A DNA stretch of 64,000 nucleotides from Thermoplasmata archaeon (GTDB lineage Archaea; Thermoplasmatota; Thermoplasmata; RBG-16-68-12; SOIM01), in assembly GCA_023140195.1 (NCBI GenBank), contig JAGLME010000024.1, forward strand, positions 62,001 through 126,000, given 5' to 3'. Both the position numbers and the translations under genes were made by a program. Each line of letters opens with the position of its first letter. The first letter of the stretch is position 1. Positions 35,542 to 44,855 of the stretch are shown piece after piece. The notes beneath the pieces were generated by a model. It did no database searches. It was not told the DNA's origin and was given only the letters and a program-made list of their open reading frames with translations.

Positions 35542-36787
35542 TCAGTATCTCCAATCTCCCTCCAAGATTCTCTATTCTCTCCCGTATCTTCCCGAGCGCC
35601 GCTTCCTGGCAATGAAGTGTTATCTTGACGGCCTTCCCATAACGAACGTCGTCCACCTCTGCGTTGTCATAAAGCCAGGACAGCGTCGAGGATATCCCAT
35701 CTTCCATCGGTATGTCGATCTCAACTTCCACGGGCAACAGGAAGAACTCGTGTAATCTTTCCACGAAAGGGTCCAGACCGGTTCCTTCAGTGACCGAGAT
35801 GAACGAAACTGCATTTGGCAACCCCGCCTCTTGGACCGCTTTCTTTCTAATCTCTTTCTCTTCCTCTGAAATCAAATCTATCTTATTGATTACTGGTACA
35901 ATATTCTCTGACTGGGCCTTGGGTACGAGGGTATCCAGTGCGACCGTAAGCTTGTTGTCGAATTCATTTGAAGAATCGGATCCGTCCAACAACAACAGGA
36001 TCATGTCGGATAGGAACACTTCTTCCAGAGTGGATTTGAAGGATTCGATCAACCACACTGGCAGGTCCTTGATGAACCCGACAGTATCCGTCAGCAGTAG
36101 CTTCTTCTTTGAAGCTTGAAATCTCCTTGTTGTAGTTGAAAGGGTCGAGAACATCCGATCCTCCACAAGGTTGTCTTCATCGCTGAGTACGTTGAAGAGG
36201 GAGCTCTTACCGGCATTTGCATACCCCACGATACTGACCAGCCCGAACCCGCTTTCTTTCCTGGATCTCCTCCTCAATCGCCTTTCCTTCTCCATCTTCT
36301 TCAGTTCCTGATTCAGTCTCTTCTTTCTCTTCTTCGCATGTTCGAAGTATGTATCCACCTTGTACTCTCCACCTGCCATGAAACCGGGCCTCTCATCCAC
36401 CTTCTTCTTTGAAATCCACTCCCTGAGGAGCGGAAGCTCGTACTCGACCCGGGCCAGCGCCACCTGATGCCTCGATTCCTTGGTCCTCGCCCTGGTCGCG
36501 AACAGGTCCAGGATGATGCTGATGCGGTCCATGCAGCGTATCCCGACAACGTTCTCCAAATGATAGTGCTGGGACGGGTTAAGGTCGCCATCGAACACAA
36601 CAACATCTACTTGGTTCTCATCCACGAATTCCCCGATCTCTTTTGCCTTACCCTTACCCACAAAGAAACGTGGATCGCCCTTCGACCTCTTCTGTACGAA
36701 CTCCTTCACGATCTTGAAGCCCATCGAGTCTATGAGCTCGACGATTTCATCGTCCGTCCTCTCCAGGCTCACCAGTACTACGTCCAC
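35534..36787 (-). CDS. hflX: GTPase HflX
   Basis: The protein has 417 residues: an N-terminal HflX domain (residues 1-185, with GKGKAKEI and NPSQHYHLENVVG), a long helical linker rich in Arg and Glu, then a Ras-like GTPase domain with G1 GYANAGKSS, G3 DTVGFI and G4 NKID. HflX binds the large ribosomal subunit and splits or rescues ribosomes under stress. It stands alone on the minus strand, divergent from the molybdopterin operon. Confidence 0.93.
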   Translation of the reverse strand: MDVVLVSLERTDDEIVELIDSMGFKIVKEFVQKRSKGDPRFFVGKGKAKEIGEFVDENQVDVVVFDGDLNPSQHYHLENVVGIRCMDRISIILDLFATRARTKESRHQVALARVEYELPLLREWISKKKVDERPGFMAGGEYKVDTYFEHAKKRKKRLNQELKKMEKERRLRRRSRKESGFGLVSIVGYANAGKSSLFNVLSDEDNLVEDRMFSTLSTTTRRFQASKKKLLLTDTVGFIKDLPVWLIESFKSTLEEVFLSDMILLLLDGSDSSNEFDNKLTVALDTLVPKAQSENIVPVINKIDLISEEEKEIRKKAVQEAGLPNAVSFISVTEGTGLDPFVERLHEFFLLPVEVEIDIPMEDGISSTLSWLYDNAEVDDVRYGKAVKITLHCQEAALGKIRERIENLGGRLEILTT

Positions 36788-36870
36788 GTCTAGCCAATCT
36801 TTGTGGTTTTCATATAACCCTTTCGATTTCCAGTGGAAATGGAGGGGGGCCCCTGTTGGCGCTGAGAAAG

Positions 36871-36878
36871 GTTTAAGC
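36871..36878 (+). promoter_or_regulatory. TATA box of the molybdopterin operon
   Basis: The sequence gtttaagc is centred about 27 nt before the moaA ATG at 36902, with no Shine-Dalgarno between. Transcription should begin at or within a few nucleotides of the start codon, so the operon's mRNA is probably leaderless. Confidence 0.55.
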
Positions 36879-36901
36879 GTTATGCTTGAATAAACATATC
36901 A

Positions 36902-37822
36902 ATGTTCGATAGGTATGGCCGGGAAGCCTCCAGCCTTCGCATCGCCGTGACCCAAAGGTGCAATCAGAACTGCATCTACTGCCACAACGAGGGTCAGGAG
37001 CGCACGTCGAAGGAGATGACGCTCGGGCAGATACGGAGGATATTGAGGGCCGCGGCGGCCATCGGCGCCAAGAAGGTGAAGATCACCGGCGGCGAACCCC
37101 TGGTCAGGAACGACATCGTGGACATCGTCGCATCTTGCACAGACATTTTCAGGGAGGTCTCGCTCACAACAAACGGCGTGGGACTGGACAAACTGGCACG
37201 GCCGCTTCGGGAGGCGGGCCTGGCAAGGATGAACATAAGCATGGACACGCTCTACCCCGAGACCTACGAACGACTCACCGGACAGGATCACCTCCCAAGG
37301 CTGCTGAAGGGGATCGACGCTGCCACAGATGCCGGATTCCACTCTTTGAAGCTCAATAGCGTGGTCCTCAAGGGATTCAACCACACCGAGCTGGAGGACC
37401 TGATTGCTTTCTCGGCAGAGAAGAACGCAATGCTGCAATTGATCGAACTCACTTCCAAAAGGGAGGACATCAACTCACCTTTCTACAAGACACATCACTA
37501 CGATCTGGGCCCATTCGAGAAGACCCTGGGTGACTGGACGTCCGAGGTCCGGGCCAACGAGATACACAACAGGAAGAGGTACGTCCTGAGGGTCAACGGC
37601 TGGAACGCCGTTGTCGAGGTCGTCAGACCCATGAGCAACAGGGACTTCTGCGCCAACTGCACCAGGATTCGGGTGACCAGCGATGGTCGGATCAAACCAT
37701 GTCTGCTGACGAACACAGGGGAGATCGAGACCTTGGACCTTCTGGAGGCCGGGGAGGACGAGGAGACACTGCAGGCGCTCTTCGCCAAAGCGATTCTATC
37801 CAGGAAACCTTACTGGGATTGA
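36902..37822 (+). CDS. moaA: GTP 3',8-cyclase MoaA
   Basis: This is a 306-residue radical-SAM enzyme for the first step of molybdenum cofactor synthesis, converting GTP to 3',8-cyclo-GTP. The radical-SAM cluster is Cys20-x3-Cys24-x2-Cys27 (CNQNCIYC). The substrate-binding second [4Fe-4S] cluster is DFCANCTRIRVTSDGRIKPC near residues 251-270. The C-terminus ends in SRKPYWD and lacks the Gly-Gly tail typical of bacterial MoaA; the tail may be replaced in archaeal forms. It opens the operon and is followed by the moaD-moaE fusion after 1 nt. Confidence 0.93.
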   Translation: MFDRYGREASSLRIAVTQRCNQNCIYCHNEGQERTSKEMTLGQIRRILRAAAAIGAKKVKITGGEPLVRNDIVDIVASCTDIFREVSLTTNGVGLDKLARPLREAGLARMNISMDTLYPETYERLTGQDHLPRLLKGIDAATDAGFHSLKLNSVVLKGFNHTELEDLIAFSAEKNAMLQLIELTSKREDINSPFYKTHHYDLGPFEKTLGDWTSEVRANEIHNRKRYVLRVNGWNAVVEVVRPMSNRDFCANCTRIRVTSDGRIKPCLLTNTGEIETLDLLEAGEDEETLQALFAKAILSRKPYWD

Positions 37823-37823
37823 G

Positions 37824-38453
37824 ATGAAAGTCACAGTTCGATTCTTTGCAACCTACCGGGACGCGGCGGGGAAGCCTCAGATCGAGATGGAGATGGACGA
37901 TGGAGCGAGTCTGGGCGATCTGCTGGAACGGCTTTATGACACGTACCCCAAGCTGAAGAAGTGGTCTGAATCGATCATCTGCTCCGTGAACAGGAAGTAT
38001 GCGGACGACGACAAGGTGCTGGAGCCGGGTGACGAAGTCGCTCTCCTGCCACCTGTCAGCGGGGGCGCCAGGCTATCCAATGATGGTTTTTCTGTAGATC
38101 AGATGCTGGGATCTTTGAAGGCCGATTCCTGCGGTGCCGTGGTCCTCTTTGTGGGAGTCGTCAGGAAGGACCCAGGCGTTGATTCCCTGGTCGTCCAGAG
38201 CTACGAAGAGATGGCCGAGGAGAAGATAGACGAGCTTATCAGCACTTCCAAAGAGAGGTTCAACATCGAGAGGATGGACATCATCCACAGAACCGGGGAG
38301 CTGGGAATAGGGGACAACATCGTTCTCATAGGCGCAAGCGCACCACACAGAAAGGACGCCTTCGAGGCATGCCAGTGGGCGGTCGACGAGCTGAAGAAGA
38401 TAGTACCGATCTGGAAGAAGGACGAGGAGGGTTGGATTGGTCAAGATGATTGA
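37824..38453 (+). CDS. MoaD-MoaE fusion (molybdopterin synthase in one chain)
   Basis: The protein has 209 residues. Residues 1-81 form the ubiquitin-like MoaD domain (MKVTVRFFATYRD...) ending in the conserved Gly80-Gly81 of LPPVSGG. Residues 86-209 form the MoaE domain, with IHRTGELGIGD, ASAPHRKDAFEAC and IVPIWKKDEE including the catalytic lysines. MoaD normally needs a free C-terminal Gly-Gly to accept sulfur, but here it is internal, so either the chain is cleaved after Gly81 or the chemistry differs. The well-known mycobacterial fusion MoaX poses the same problem and is reported to be processed. It makes molybdopterin from precursor Z with its partners. Confidence 0.9.
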   Translation: MKVTVRFFATYRDAAGKPQIEMEMDDGASLGDLLERLYDTYPKLKKWSESIICSVNRKYADDDKVLEPGDEVALLPPVSGGARLSNDGFSVDQMLGSLKADSCGAVVLFVGVVRKDPGVDSLVVQSYEEMAEEKIDELISTSKERFNIERMDIIHRTGELGIGDNIVLIGASAPHRKDAFEACQWAVDELKKIVPIWKKDEEGWIGQDD

Positions 38454-38874
38454 CGTGGGCGACAAGAAGGTCGTTCCGAGGAGGGCCGTGGCCGAGGGGG
38501 AGATGGTCCTCAAGAGCGAGACGATCGAAGAAATCCGCCAAGGGACCGTGAAGAAGGGGGACGTTCTGACCGTTGCCCGAACTGCAGGACTGAATGCGGT
38601 CAAGCAGACGTCCAACCTGATCCCGATGTGCCATCCAATACCCATAACTTTCGCCGGCGTCGATTTCGAGGTACGCGAAGAGAAGGTCATTTGCCGCTGT
38701 GAGGTCCGCGCGGAATACAAGACGGGCGTGGAGATGGAAGCCCTCATGGGAGTATCCACGGCCCTGCTGACGGTCTGGGACATGGTGAAGTACCTGGAAA
38801 AGGACGAGAAAGGGCAGTATCCACACACCAGGATCACCAACATCATCGTAACATCCAAGGAGAAGGGAGAATGA
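38437..38874 (+). CDS. moaC: cyclic pyranopterin monophosphate synthase MoaC
   Basis: The protein has 145 residues if started at TTG 38437 (GAGGAGGG 5 nt before), or 142 from ATG 38446. Either start overlaps the end of the moaD-moaE gene. MoaC motifs are present: NLIPMCHPIPI, and GVEMEALMGVSTALLTVWDMVKYLEKDEKGQ in two parts. It converts cyclo-GTP into cyclic pyranopterin monophosphate after MoaA. The length is close to the family norm. Confidence 0.92.
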   Translation: MVKMIDVGDKKVVPRRAVAEGEMVLKSETIEEIRQGTVKKGDVLTVARTAGLNAVKQTSNLIPMCHPIPITFAGVDFEVREEKVICRCEVRAEYKTGVEMEALMGVSTALLTVWDMVKYLEKDEKGQYPHTRITNIIVTSKEKGE

Positions 38875-39371
38875 GTCATCTGGAGCATCATAAGGAAGCC
38901 CTGAAGAACCTCAGATGTGCCGTGGTGACCATCAGCGACACCCGAACTGAAGAGAACGACGACTCAGGGAGGGCGATCAGAGAGCTTCTCAAGAGCCAGG
39001 GACATGAGATATCTGACTACACTATCGTGAAGGACGAGAGCGGACCCATCAGGAATGCGGTCATGAAGGCCATGGAAACATCCGACGCCGTCATCTGCAA
39101 TGGAGGGACCGGAATAAGCTCCAGGGACATCACGATCGAAACACTGGAACCACTGATGAACAGGACAGTCGAGGGATTTGGAGAACTCTTCAGGTCGCTT
39201 TCGTTTGACGAGATCGGGTCATCTGCCATGTTGAGCAGGGCGGTTGCCGGCGTCGTCGACAAGAACCTGCTGTTCTGTCTTCCGGGATCTCCAAACGCCG
39301 TTAAGCTGGCAATGGAGAAACTGATACTCCCGGAGATGGGCCATATGCTGTCACAGGTGAGGAAGGAATGA
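38871..39371 (+). CDS. molybdopterin adenylyltransferase (MoaB/MogA)
   Basis: The 166 residues match the MoaB/MogA family that adenylates molybdopterin. Motifs are TISDTR near residue 22 and VICNGGTGISSRDITIETL in the middle, with PEMGHMLSQV at the end. It overlaps moaC by 4 bp (ATGA) and moeA by 4 bp, showing tight translational coupling. In archaea a single MoaB does the job shared by MogA and MoaB elsewhere. Confidence 0.9.
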   Translation: MSHLEHHKEALKNLRCAVVTISDTRTEENDDSGRAIRELLKSQGHEISDYTIVKDESGPIRNAVMKAMETSDAVICNGGTGISSRDITIETLEPLMNRTVEGFGELFRSLSFDEIGSSAMLSRAVAGVVDKNLLFCLPGSPNAVKLAMEKLILPEMGHMLSQVRKE

Positions 39372-40573
39372 GGCCATTCTCTTCCCTGATACCGCTTGAG
39401 GACGCAAGATCCGTTTTGCGCGAGCATGCCAAACCGGTCCTCGAGCACGAGAACGTTCGTATCGAGAACTCCGCTGGCAGGGTCATCGCGATCGATGTTG
39501 TTGCGAGGATCAACGTACCCCCTTTTGCGCGGTCCGCCATGGACGGATATGCCGTCGTGGCCGAGGACACCTACGGTGCCGGGGAATTCTCACCCAAGAG
39601 CTTGAAGGTCGTCGGCGTGGTCAGGGCAGGCGATGAGTCAGATATCAAGGTCAGCCCGGGACATGCAGTGGAGGTTGCCACCGGCGCGGTTCTTCCGGAA
39701 GGTGCTGACGCCGTTGTGAAGGTCGAAAGAACGGAGATCAAGGACGACGCCCTGAAGGTATTCAAACCGGTCCACCCGCAAGAGAACGTTTCCCAGGCAG
39801 GCTCGGACATGGCATCTGGTGCCTTGGTCCTGAAACACGGGGACGTGCTCCATCCAGGCAAGATAGGCGTACTCGCAGCACTGGGGATCGAGGAAGTCGA
39901 GGTCCTCCGCAAACCCACAGTGGCCGTTGCCCCGACCGGGAACGAGGTATGCGAACTCGGGAAGGAACCCACTCCATCACAGGTCTTTGACGTCAACTCT
40001 TACACCATCATGTCACTTGCTGAGAGGAATGGATGCGACGCGACACGGCACCCCGTCGTAGAGGACACCCTGGAGTCGATCGGAGCACTGCTGGATGGGG
40101 TCAAGGAGAGCGACGTGGTCATATTCTCGGGAGGAAGCTCCGTCGGTGAGAGGGATATACTGGTGGATGTCTTGGCCGAGAGGGGAGAGGTCATCTTCCA
40201 CGGTGTTCAGATCAAGCCCGGAAAACCGACTTTGTTCGGTAAGATCGGCGAGCAACTGGTCTTCGGGTTGCCCGGGTATCCGGCCGCATGCCTGACCGTG
40301 GGCAACGCCCTCATAGCACCATCCCTCAGAAAGATGGCGTCCTTACCCGAGGGCACTGTGATCAAGGGCAGGTTCAAACTGGCCAAGAGAGTGGTATCCA
40401 CCTTGGGCAGGCATCAGTTCCTGACGGTGAGGATCGAGAACGAGACGGCCGTTCCAGTCTTCAAGGAATCCGGGGCGATCACAAGTCTGGGTGACGCAGA
40501 GGGTTACATAGAGATACCTGATAACATGGATTTTGTCGAGAAAGGAGAGATCGTGGAGGTCGTCTTCTTCTAG
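39368..40573 (+). CDS. moeA: molybdopterin molybdenumtransferase MoeA
   Basis: The protein has 401 residues and is complete. It carries MoeA motifs: FARSAMDGYAVVAEDT, EVATGAVLPEGADAVVKVE in parts, SGGSSVGERD and KPGKPTLFGK, FGLPGYPAACL. It inserts molybdate (or tungstate) into adenylated molybdopterin, the last cofactor-building step. It overlaps the preceding gene by 4 bp and ends the operon. The next gene is convergent and starts its 3' end 4 bp further on. Confidence 0.93.
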   Translation: MRPFSSLIPLEDARSVLREHAKPVLEHENVRIENSAGRVIAIDVVARINVPPFARSAMDGYAVVAEDTYGAGEFSPKSLKVVGVVRAGDESDIKVSPGHAVEVATGAVLPEGADAVVKVERTEIKDDALKVFKPVHPQENVSQAGSDMASGALVLKHGDVLHPGKIGVLAALGIEEVEVLRKPTVAVAPTGNEVCELGKEPTPSQVFDVNSYTIMSLAERNGCDATRHPVVEDTLESIGALLDGVKESDVVIFSGGSSVGERDILVDVLAERGEVIFHGVQIKPGKPTLFGKIGEQLVFGLPGYPAACLTVGNALIAPSLRKMASLPEGTVIKGRFKLAKRVVSTLGRHQFLTVRIENETAVPVFKESGAITSLGDAEGYIEIPDNMDFVEKGEIVEVVFF

Positions 40574-40577
40574 ATCT

Positions 40578-41000
40578 CTACTCAATGGTTATTTCCTTAA
40601 GTTTGAGGCCCATGGTGCAATCCAGGTCCTTGCCCACTTCGAGTATCTTTCCCTTGCCCCCGCTTCTCAAAGCTATCGGATGACACAACTTGTATGTCTC
40701 GCACGCCACCTCATTGCAGTATGGGAAACTGTATGTAATCGTCGAACCCACTATGGCGCCCTTGCCGTTGGATGCGATGGTCAATGGAGCCTGGTCCACC
40801 TCCACCACCCTGACGCCTTCGTCAAAGATCTTACAGTCGTGTCGTACACCGCGGATGCTCCTAATCTTGTACTTCCGCCCTTCTTCTAGGTTAAAACAGA
40901 CACCCTTCAACTTACATTCCTTGCATTCCGTCAGTGAACCCAGATAGATGAACTCGTTGCCTTCCTTCACCTGTCTTTCCCCTACGAGCGTAATCAGCAT
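40578..41000 (-). CDS. UPF0179 family protein
   Basis: The 140 residues match the archaeal UPF0179 family, whose function is unknown. Conserved cysteines occur as CKECKLKGVC (residues 28-37), one in GVRHDCKIF and a group in FPYCNEVACETYKLCHP. They may bind a metal or Fe-S cluster. The cysteine pattern and length agree with the family. It precedes egsA on the same strand with an 11-bp gap, and may be cotranscribed with it. Confidence 0.8.
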   Translation of the reverse strand: MLITLVGERQVKEGNEFIYLGSLTECKECKLKGVCFNLEEGRKYKIRSIRGVRHDCKIFDEGVRVVEVDQAPLTIASNGKGAIVGSTITYSFPYCNEVACETYKLCHPIALRSGGKGKILEVGKDLDCTMGLKLKEITIE

Positions 41001-41011
41001 GAATGGTCTCC

Positions 41012-42082
41012 TCAGAATACCCGTGTCGTCCTTGCCAGGTTCTCAGCCGCATCTCTCGTAAGACCCTCATCGCCCAGTATCGTGTATCTCTCCTTCTTTA
41101 TCTCGTGTGCTTTGGTGAGAGCCTCTATCATGTCCTCCTCTGGTATGCCCATTCCTCTCGAGGTCGTGGGAGCGCCGACAATCAGGAGGGCGTTCCTTAT
41201 CCTCTCCCAGTCCCCTCCGTGGAGGTACATCATCATGATGGTACCGATCCCGCACTGCTCCCCGTGAAGTCCGGGGGTCTTGGTGATGTTGTCCAATGCG
41301 TGCGAGATCTTGTGCTCCGAACCGCTGGCAGGGCGGGAAGTTCCGGCGATGCTCATGGCGACTCCCGAAGAGACCAACGCCTTCGCCACGAACCAGGCGC
41401 TCTCCTCCAGCTTTGGTTTTATCGATTCTGCCCTTTCGATGAGGATCTGGGCCGTCATGTCCGCCAACGATGCGGCGTATGAACTGTAATACTCATTCTT
41501 GAGATTCCTTGCGAGCAGCCAGTCCTTGACGGCTGTCGAATTGGATATGATGTCCCCGCATCCTGCGGCCAGCAGTTTGTGCGGAGCCCTGGAGATCACG
41601 TAAGTATCCATGACCACCGCCATGGGGGATTGGGCAACGATGGACTCCCTCCCGCTGTTGGATTTTATGGAAGCCCTCGACGAGACTATGCCATCGTGGG
41701 AAGCCGCTGTGGGAACGCTGACGAACGGAAGTTTGGCGTTCGTGGAAGCGCATTTTGCCACGTCTATGGGTCTCCCGCCGCCCACGCCCATCAGAAAGTC
41801 CGCACCGACCTCCTCGGCCACGCTCCCGACCTCCCCGATGCTCTTCATGTCCGCTTCCTTGATCACCACATCATGAACCGTGAACCCGCCATCTCCCAGA
41901 AGTTCCGCTACCGCGTCCCCCGCGATCTTCTTGGTGTTGTCATCCACGACTATCAACGTGGTCTTTCCGAATTTCAGGTCTTCACAGACCTCCACAACCT
42001 CCAGTAAAGCGTCATGACCGATGACGACCTTCCTGGGGAGCTCCATGCTCTTGGATTTTGAGAAACTCTCACGGTCTTCCAT
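41012..42082 (-). CDS. egsA: sn-glycerol-1-phosphate dehydrogenase
   Basis: The protein has 356 residues. It makes sn-glycerol-1-phosphate from dihydroxyacetone phosphate, the first step of archaeal membrane-lipid synthesis. The GGG-x-R-x-D-x-A-K motif (GVGGGRPIDVAK) binds NAD(P). Candidate metal ligands lie in AASHDGIVS, SEHKISHAL and LHGEQCGIG, typical of the iron/zinc alcohol dehydrogenase-like fold. A minus-strand TATA element (tttatataat) lies near 42121-42131, giving a leader of about 20 nt with GGGGAAGGG. It marks the window as archaeal. Confidence 0.93.
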   Translation of the reverse strand: MEDRESFSKSKSMELPRKVVIGHDALLEVVEVCEDLKFGKTTLIVVDDNTKKIAGDAVAELLGDGGFTVHDVVIKEADMKSIGEVGSVAEEVGADFLMGVGGGRPIDVAKCASTNAKLPFVSVPTAASHDGIVSSRASIKSNSGRESIVAQSPMAVVMDTYVISRAPHKLLAAGCGDIISNSTAVKDWLLARNLKNEYYSSYAASLADMTAQILIERAESIKPKLEESAWFVAKALVSSGVAMSIAGTSRPASGSEHKISHALDNITKTPGLHGEQCGIGTIMMMYLHGGDWERIRNALLIVGAPTTSRGMGIPEEDMIEALTKAHEIKKERYTILGDEGLTRDAAENLARTTRVF

Positions 42083-42215
42083 ACCCTTCCCCGGTGTTAT
42101 GGGCTATCAATGAATCTTCGATTATATAAATTTGTATCCAGTGGGTTCCAGCGTCGAATCTGAGTGGTTCGTTCGTGGGATTCTATCGAGATAAAGTTTA
42201 AATTCTCTCGGCATA

Positions 42216-44399
42216 ATGGACGATACGATGGCCCACATCCAGCTTCTGAATCTCCTCGTAGAGGGCGTTGACCGCACGGGGAAGGTCAAATCTGATATGG
42301 TGAAGGGCGAGAAGGAGTTCCTTCAGGCCAACCTACTGTGCGACGAAAGGAGGTACGAAGAAGCAGTCGTCGAATACCAGAAAGCGATCAAGCTGGGGCT
42401 CAAAGACGACAGGCTCGTCTACAACAACATGGGTGTGGCGTACGATTCTCTGGGACATCACAACAAGGCTCTGGAATGCTACCGCAACTCGATCAGGATC
42501 GACCCCAACTACGAGGTCGCCTGGTACAACATGGGGAACGCATTCTCGTATCTTCAAGCTTTCAACAAGGCCATCAGGTGTTACTCCAAGGCGCTGCAGC
42601 TGAATCCGGACTACAGGATTGCCGAGTACGACATGGGTCTGATCCTGGCTCAACTGGGAAAGACCAGGAAGGCGCTGGACGCCTACGACAGCATCTCCGA
42701 GAAGCATCCCGACGACCCCATCGCATGGTACCGAAAGGGGATACTGCTCGAACAGGTGGACAGGTTCCTGGAGGCTGCAGAGGCCTATCGAAGGGCCGCC
42801 AAGCTCCAGCCCAAGTTCCTGGATGCCTGGAACGGCATGGGCAATGCCTTGTACGCGTTGGAAAGCTACGAGCAGGCCATCGACGCGTACGATGAGGCCA
42901 TCAAGGTCGACCCCAAGAACGAAGAGGCATGGAACAACAAGGGGTTCACATACTTCATGTTGGGCATCCACGACAAGGCCATTGAGTCGTATGACAAGGC
43001 GATAGAGCTCAATCCCGGATACAAGCACGCATGGTACAACAAAGGGTACACCTTCCACGGCATGGACAGGCTGGAAGAAGCCATTGTCTGCTACGAGAAA
43101 GCACTGAAGATCGACAAGAGCGACGAGGTCCTCTGGAACAACCTGGGCAACGCCCTGTACAACCTCGGGAGATACGAAGAGTCCCTACCTTACTTCTTCG
43201 AGGCCATCGAAGTGAACCCAGAGTACGAGATCGCCTGGAACAACATCGGTAACGCGCTGGACAAGATGGGTAGGCACGAGGAGTCCGTTCAGTTCCACGA
43301 CCGTTCGCTGGACATAAAGCCCGACTTCGACTATGCTTTGTACGCCAAGGGCCACGCGCTCTCGAACCAGGGGCGCCTCGAGGAAGGCCTGGAGCTGATC
43401 AACGAGTCTCTTGAACTGAACCCCAACTATGACCATTCCTGGTACGCCAAGGCCGAGACACTGGGGAAGATGGACATGGTAGAGGATGCGAGGGACGCTC
43501 TCAACAACTCGCTCATCCTCAATCCCGGTTTCGAGGAGGCATGGGTCTTCAGGGGAGAACTCATGATAGACATGGGCAACTTCGAGGAAGCCCAGATATG
43601 CTTCTCGGAGGCCCTCAGATGCCTTGATTATATTCTTTTGATGTCACCCAACAACATCCACGCGCTCGGTGAGAAGGGGGACCTTCTGCTTGAACTTGGG
43701 AGGTTCAACGAGGCCGCTGTATGCTTCGACAGGATCCTCGAGACCAACGGTGAGGGGGTGGAAGCGTGGACCAAGAAGGCGGAGGCCCTTATGGGCGCCG
43801 GGGACCCATCTGAAGCCGTCGAGTCCCTCAGAAGCGCGGTCAACAACGGCGTTCAGAACTGGGAGATCTGGCTTGCCCTTGGAACGGCCCTTAGGTCTGC
43901 CGGTAAGGTTGCGGAATCCCTCTTGGCCTTCGACAAGGCCTACTCGATAGAGGACGAAGCCGACATACTGGTGGAGAAGTCCAAGTCCCTCTTCGAGCTC
44001 AAGAAGTACCGACAGGTCGTGGAGACACTCAAGAAAGTTCCAGACGCGGACAAGAAAGCCCTTCTGATGAAGGCGGATTCCCTCCGAGAACTGGGGTCCT
44101 TCAAGGAAGCCATCAAGACCTACAAGGATGTCGTTTCGGACGGCTCCCCCGAAGACCTCGGATGGTTTGGTATGAGCCTTACGTACTCCTTGGTGAAGAA
44201 ACCACGCGATGCGCTGAGATGCATCGACATGGCCTTGGCGATCAACGAGAACTGCGCCGACTACTGGTACGAGAAGGGTAAGCTGCTCTCCGGCTCAAGG
44301 TCGAAGAAGGCACTGGAGTATCTAGAGGTCGCACTGGAGATAGACCCTGATTTTTCTGAGGCAAGGAAGGAAAGGGACAGGATTGCAAAAAGCTCGTAA
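42216..44399 (+). CDS. tetratricopeptide-repeat protein, about 18 repeats
   Basis: This is a 727-residue soluble protein composed almost wholly of TPR units with the pattern AWxxxGxxLxxxGxxxEAxxxxxxAxxLxP (for example AWNNKGFTYFMLG, then DKAIESYDKAIELNP). No other domain, signal peptide or membrane segment is seen. The first Met is at 42216, but a TATA-like gtttaaatt at 42196-42204 would start transcription at about 42226, favouring leaderless translation from the ATG at 42228. It probably serves as a scaffold for protein complexes; no partner is identifiable. Confidence 0.9.
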   Translation: MDDTMAHIQLLNLLVEGVDRTGKVKSDMVKGEKEFLQANLLCDERRYEEAVVEYQKAIKLGLKDDRLVYNNMGVAYDSLGHHNKALECYRNSIRIDPNYEVAWYNMGNAFSYLQAFNKAIRCYSKALQLNPDYRIAEYDMGLILAQLGKTRKALDAYDSISEKHPDDPIAWYRKGILLEQVDRFLEAAEAYRRAAKLQPKFLDAWNGMGNALYALESYEQAIDAYDEAIKVDPKNEEAWNNKGFTYFMLGIHDKAIESYDKAIELNPGYKHAWYNKGYTFHGMDRLEEAIVCYEKALKIDKSDEVLWNNLGNALYNLGRYEESLPYFFEAIEVNPEYEIAWNNIGNALDKMGRHEESVQFHDRSLDIKPDFDYALYAKGHALSNQGRLEEGLELINESLELNPNYDHSWYAKAETLGKMDMVEDARDALNNSLILNPGFEEAWVFRGELMIDMGNFEEAQICFSEALRCLDYILLMSPNNIHALGEKGDLLLELGRFNEAAVCFDRILETNGEGVEAWTKKAEALMGAGDPSEAVESLRSAVNNGVQNWEIWLALGTALRSAGKVAESLLAFDKAYSIEDEADILVEKSKSLFELKKYRQVVETLKKVPDADKKALLMKADSLRELGSFKEAIKTYKDVVSDGSPEDLGWFGMSLTYSLVKKPRDALRCIDMALAINENCADYWYEKGKLLSGSRSKKALEYLEVALEIDPDFSEARKERDRIAKSS

Positions 44400-44528
44400 T
44401 GGGAGCAAGCCTCGGACGATCGTTCTATGCAATCGTACACACGTGCCCGACCGCGGAGAGTCAGAAATCACCCCAAAATGCATATATAGTCCCAGAATTC
44501 TTTTGAATACGAACTTCCAGGAGGTCAG

Positions 44529-44855
44529 GTGTTGGAGGATGTCCCAGAAGAGGATAAGAAGAAGAGGATAACCAAGGCGTCCTTACTAAGGGACAGGATC
44601 GCCTTTTACCTGTCCTTGACACTGATAGTGCTGGGAGGACTGTACTTCGCCCTGGGCTCGTATCTTCACGACCTCTTGCGTGTCCCGATCGTGGGTACAG
44701 CATTCACCGTGTTCGGCCCCATTAACGTTCTTTACGCCCTCGTCGGCGCTGTGATCCTCTTTGTTGGCTTTGCATTGTTCGCTGCATCGATTCGCGGCGG
44801 CACCCTTTCAGCCGAAGAGGTGGAACAGCTCAATGCGGAAGGTGAGACATCATGA
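44529..44855 (+). CDS. small membrane protein, two transmembrane helices
   Basis: This is a 108-residue protein that starts at GTG 44529 with GGAGG 5 nt upstream. An acidic/basic N-terminus (EEDKKKRITKASLLRDR) precedes transmembrane helices at about 26-48 and 65-88. The C-terminus is hydrophilic. I do not recognise the family. Its stop overlaps the start of the 1002-residue surface protein by 4 bp (ATGA), so the two are translationally coupled and may act together. Confidence 0.65.
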   Translation: MLEDVPEEDKKKRITKASLLRDRIAFYLSLTLIVLGGLYFALGSYLHDLLRVPIVGTAFTVFGPINVLYALVGAVILFVGFALFAASIRGGTLSAEEVEQLNAEGETS

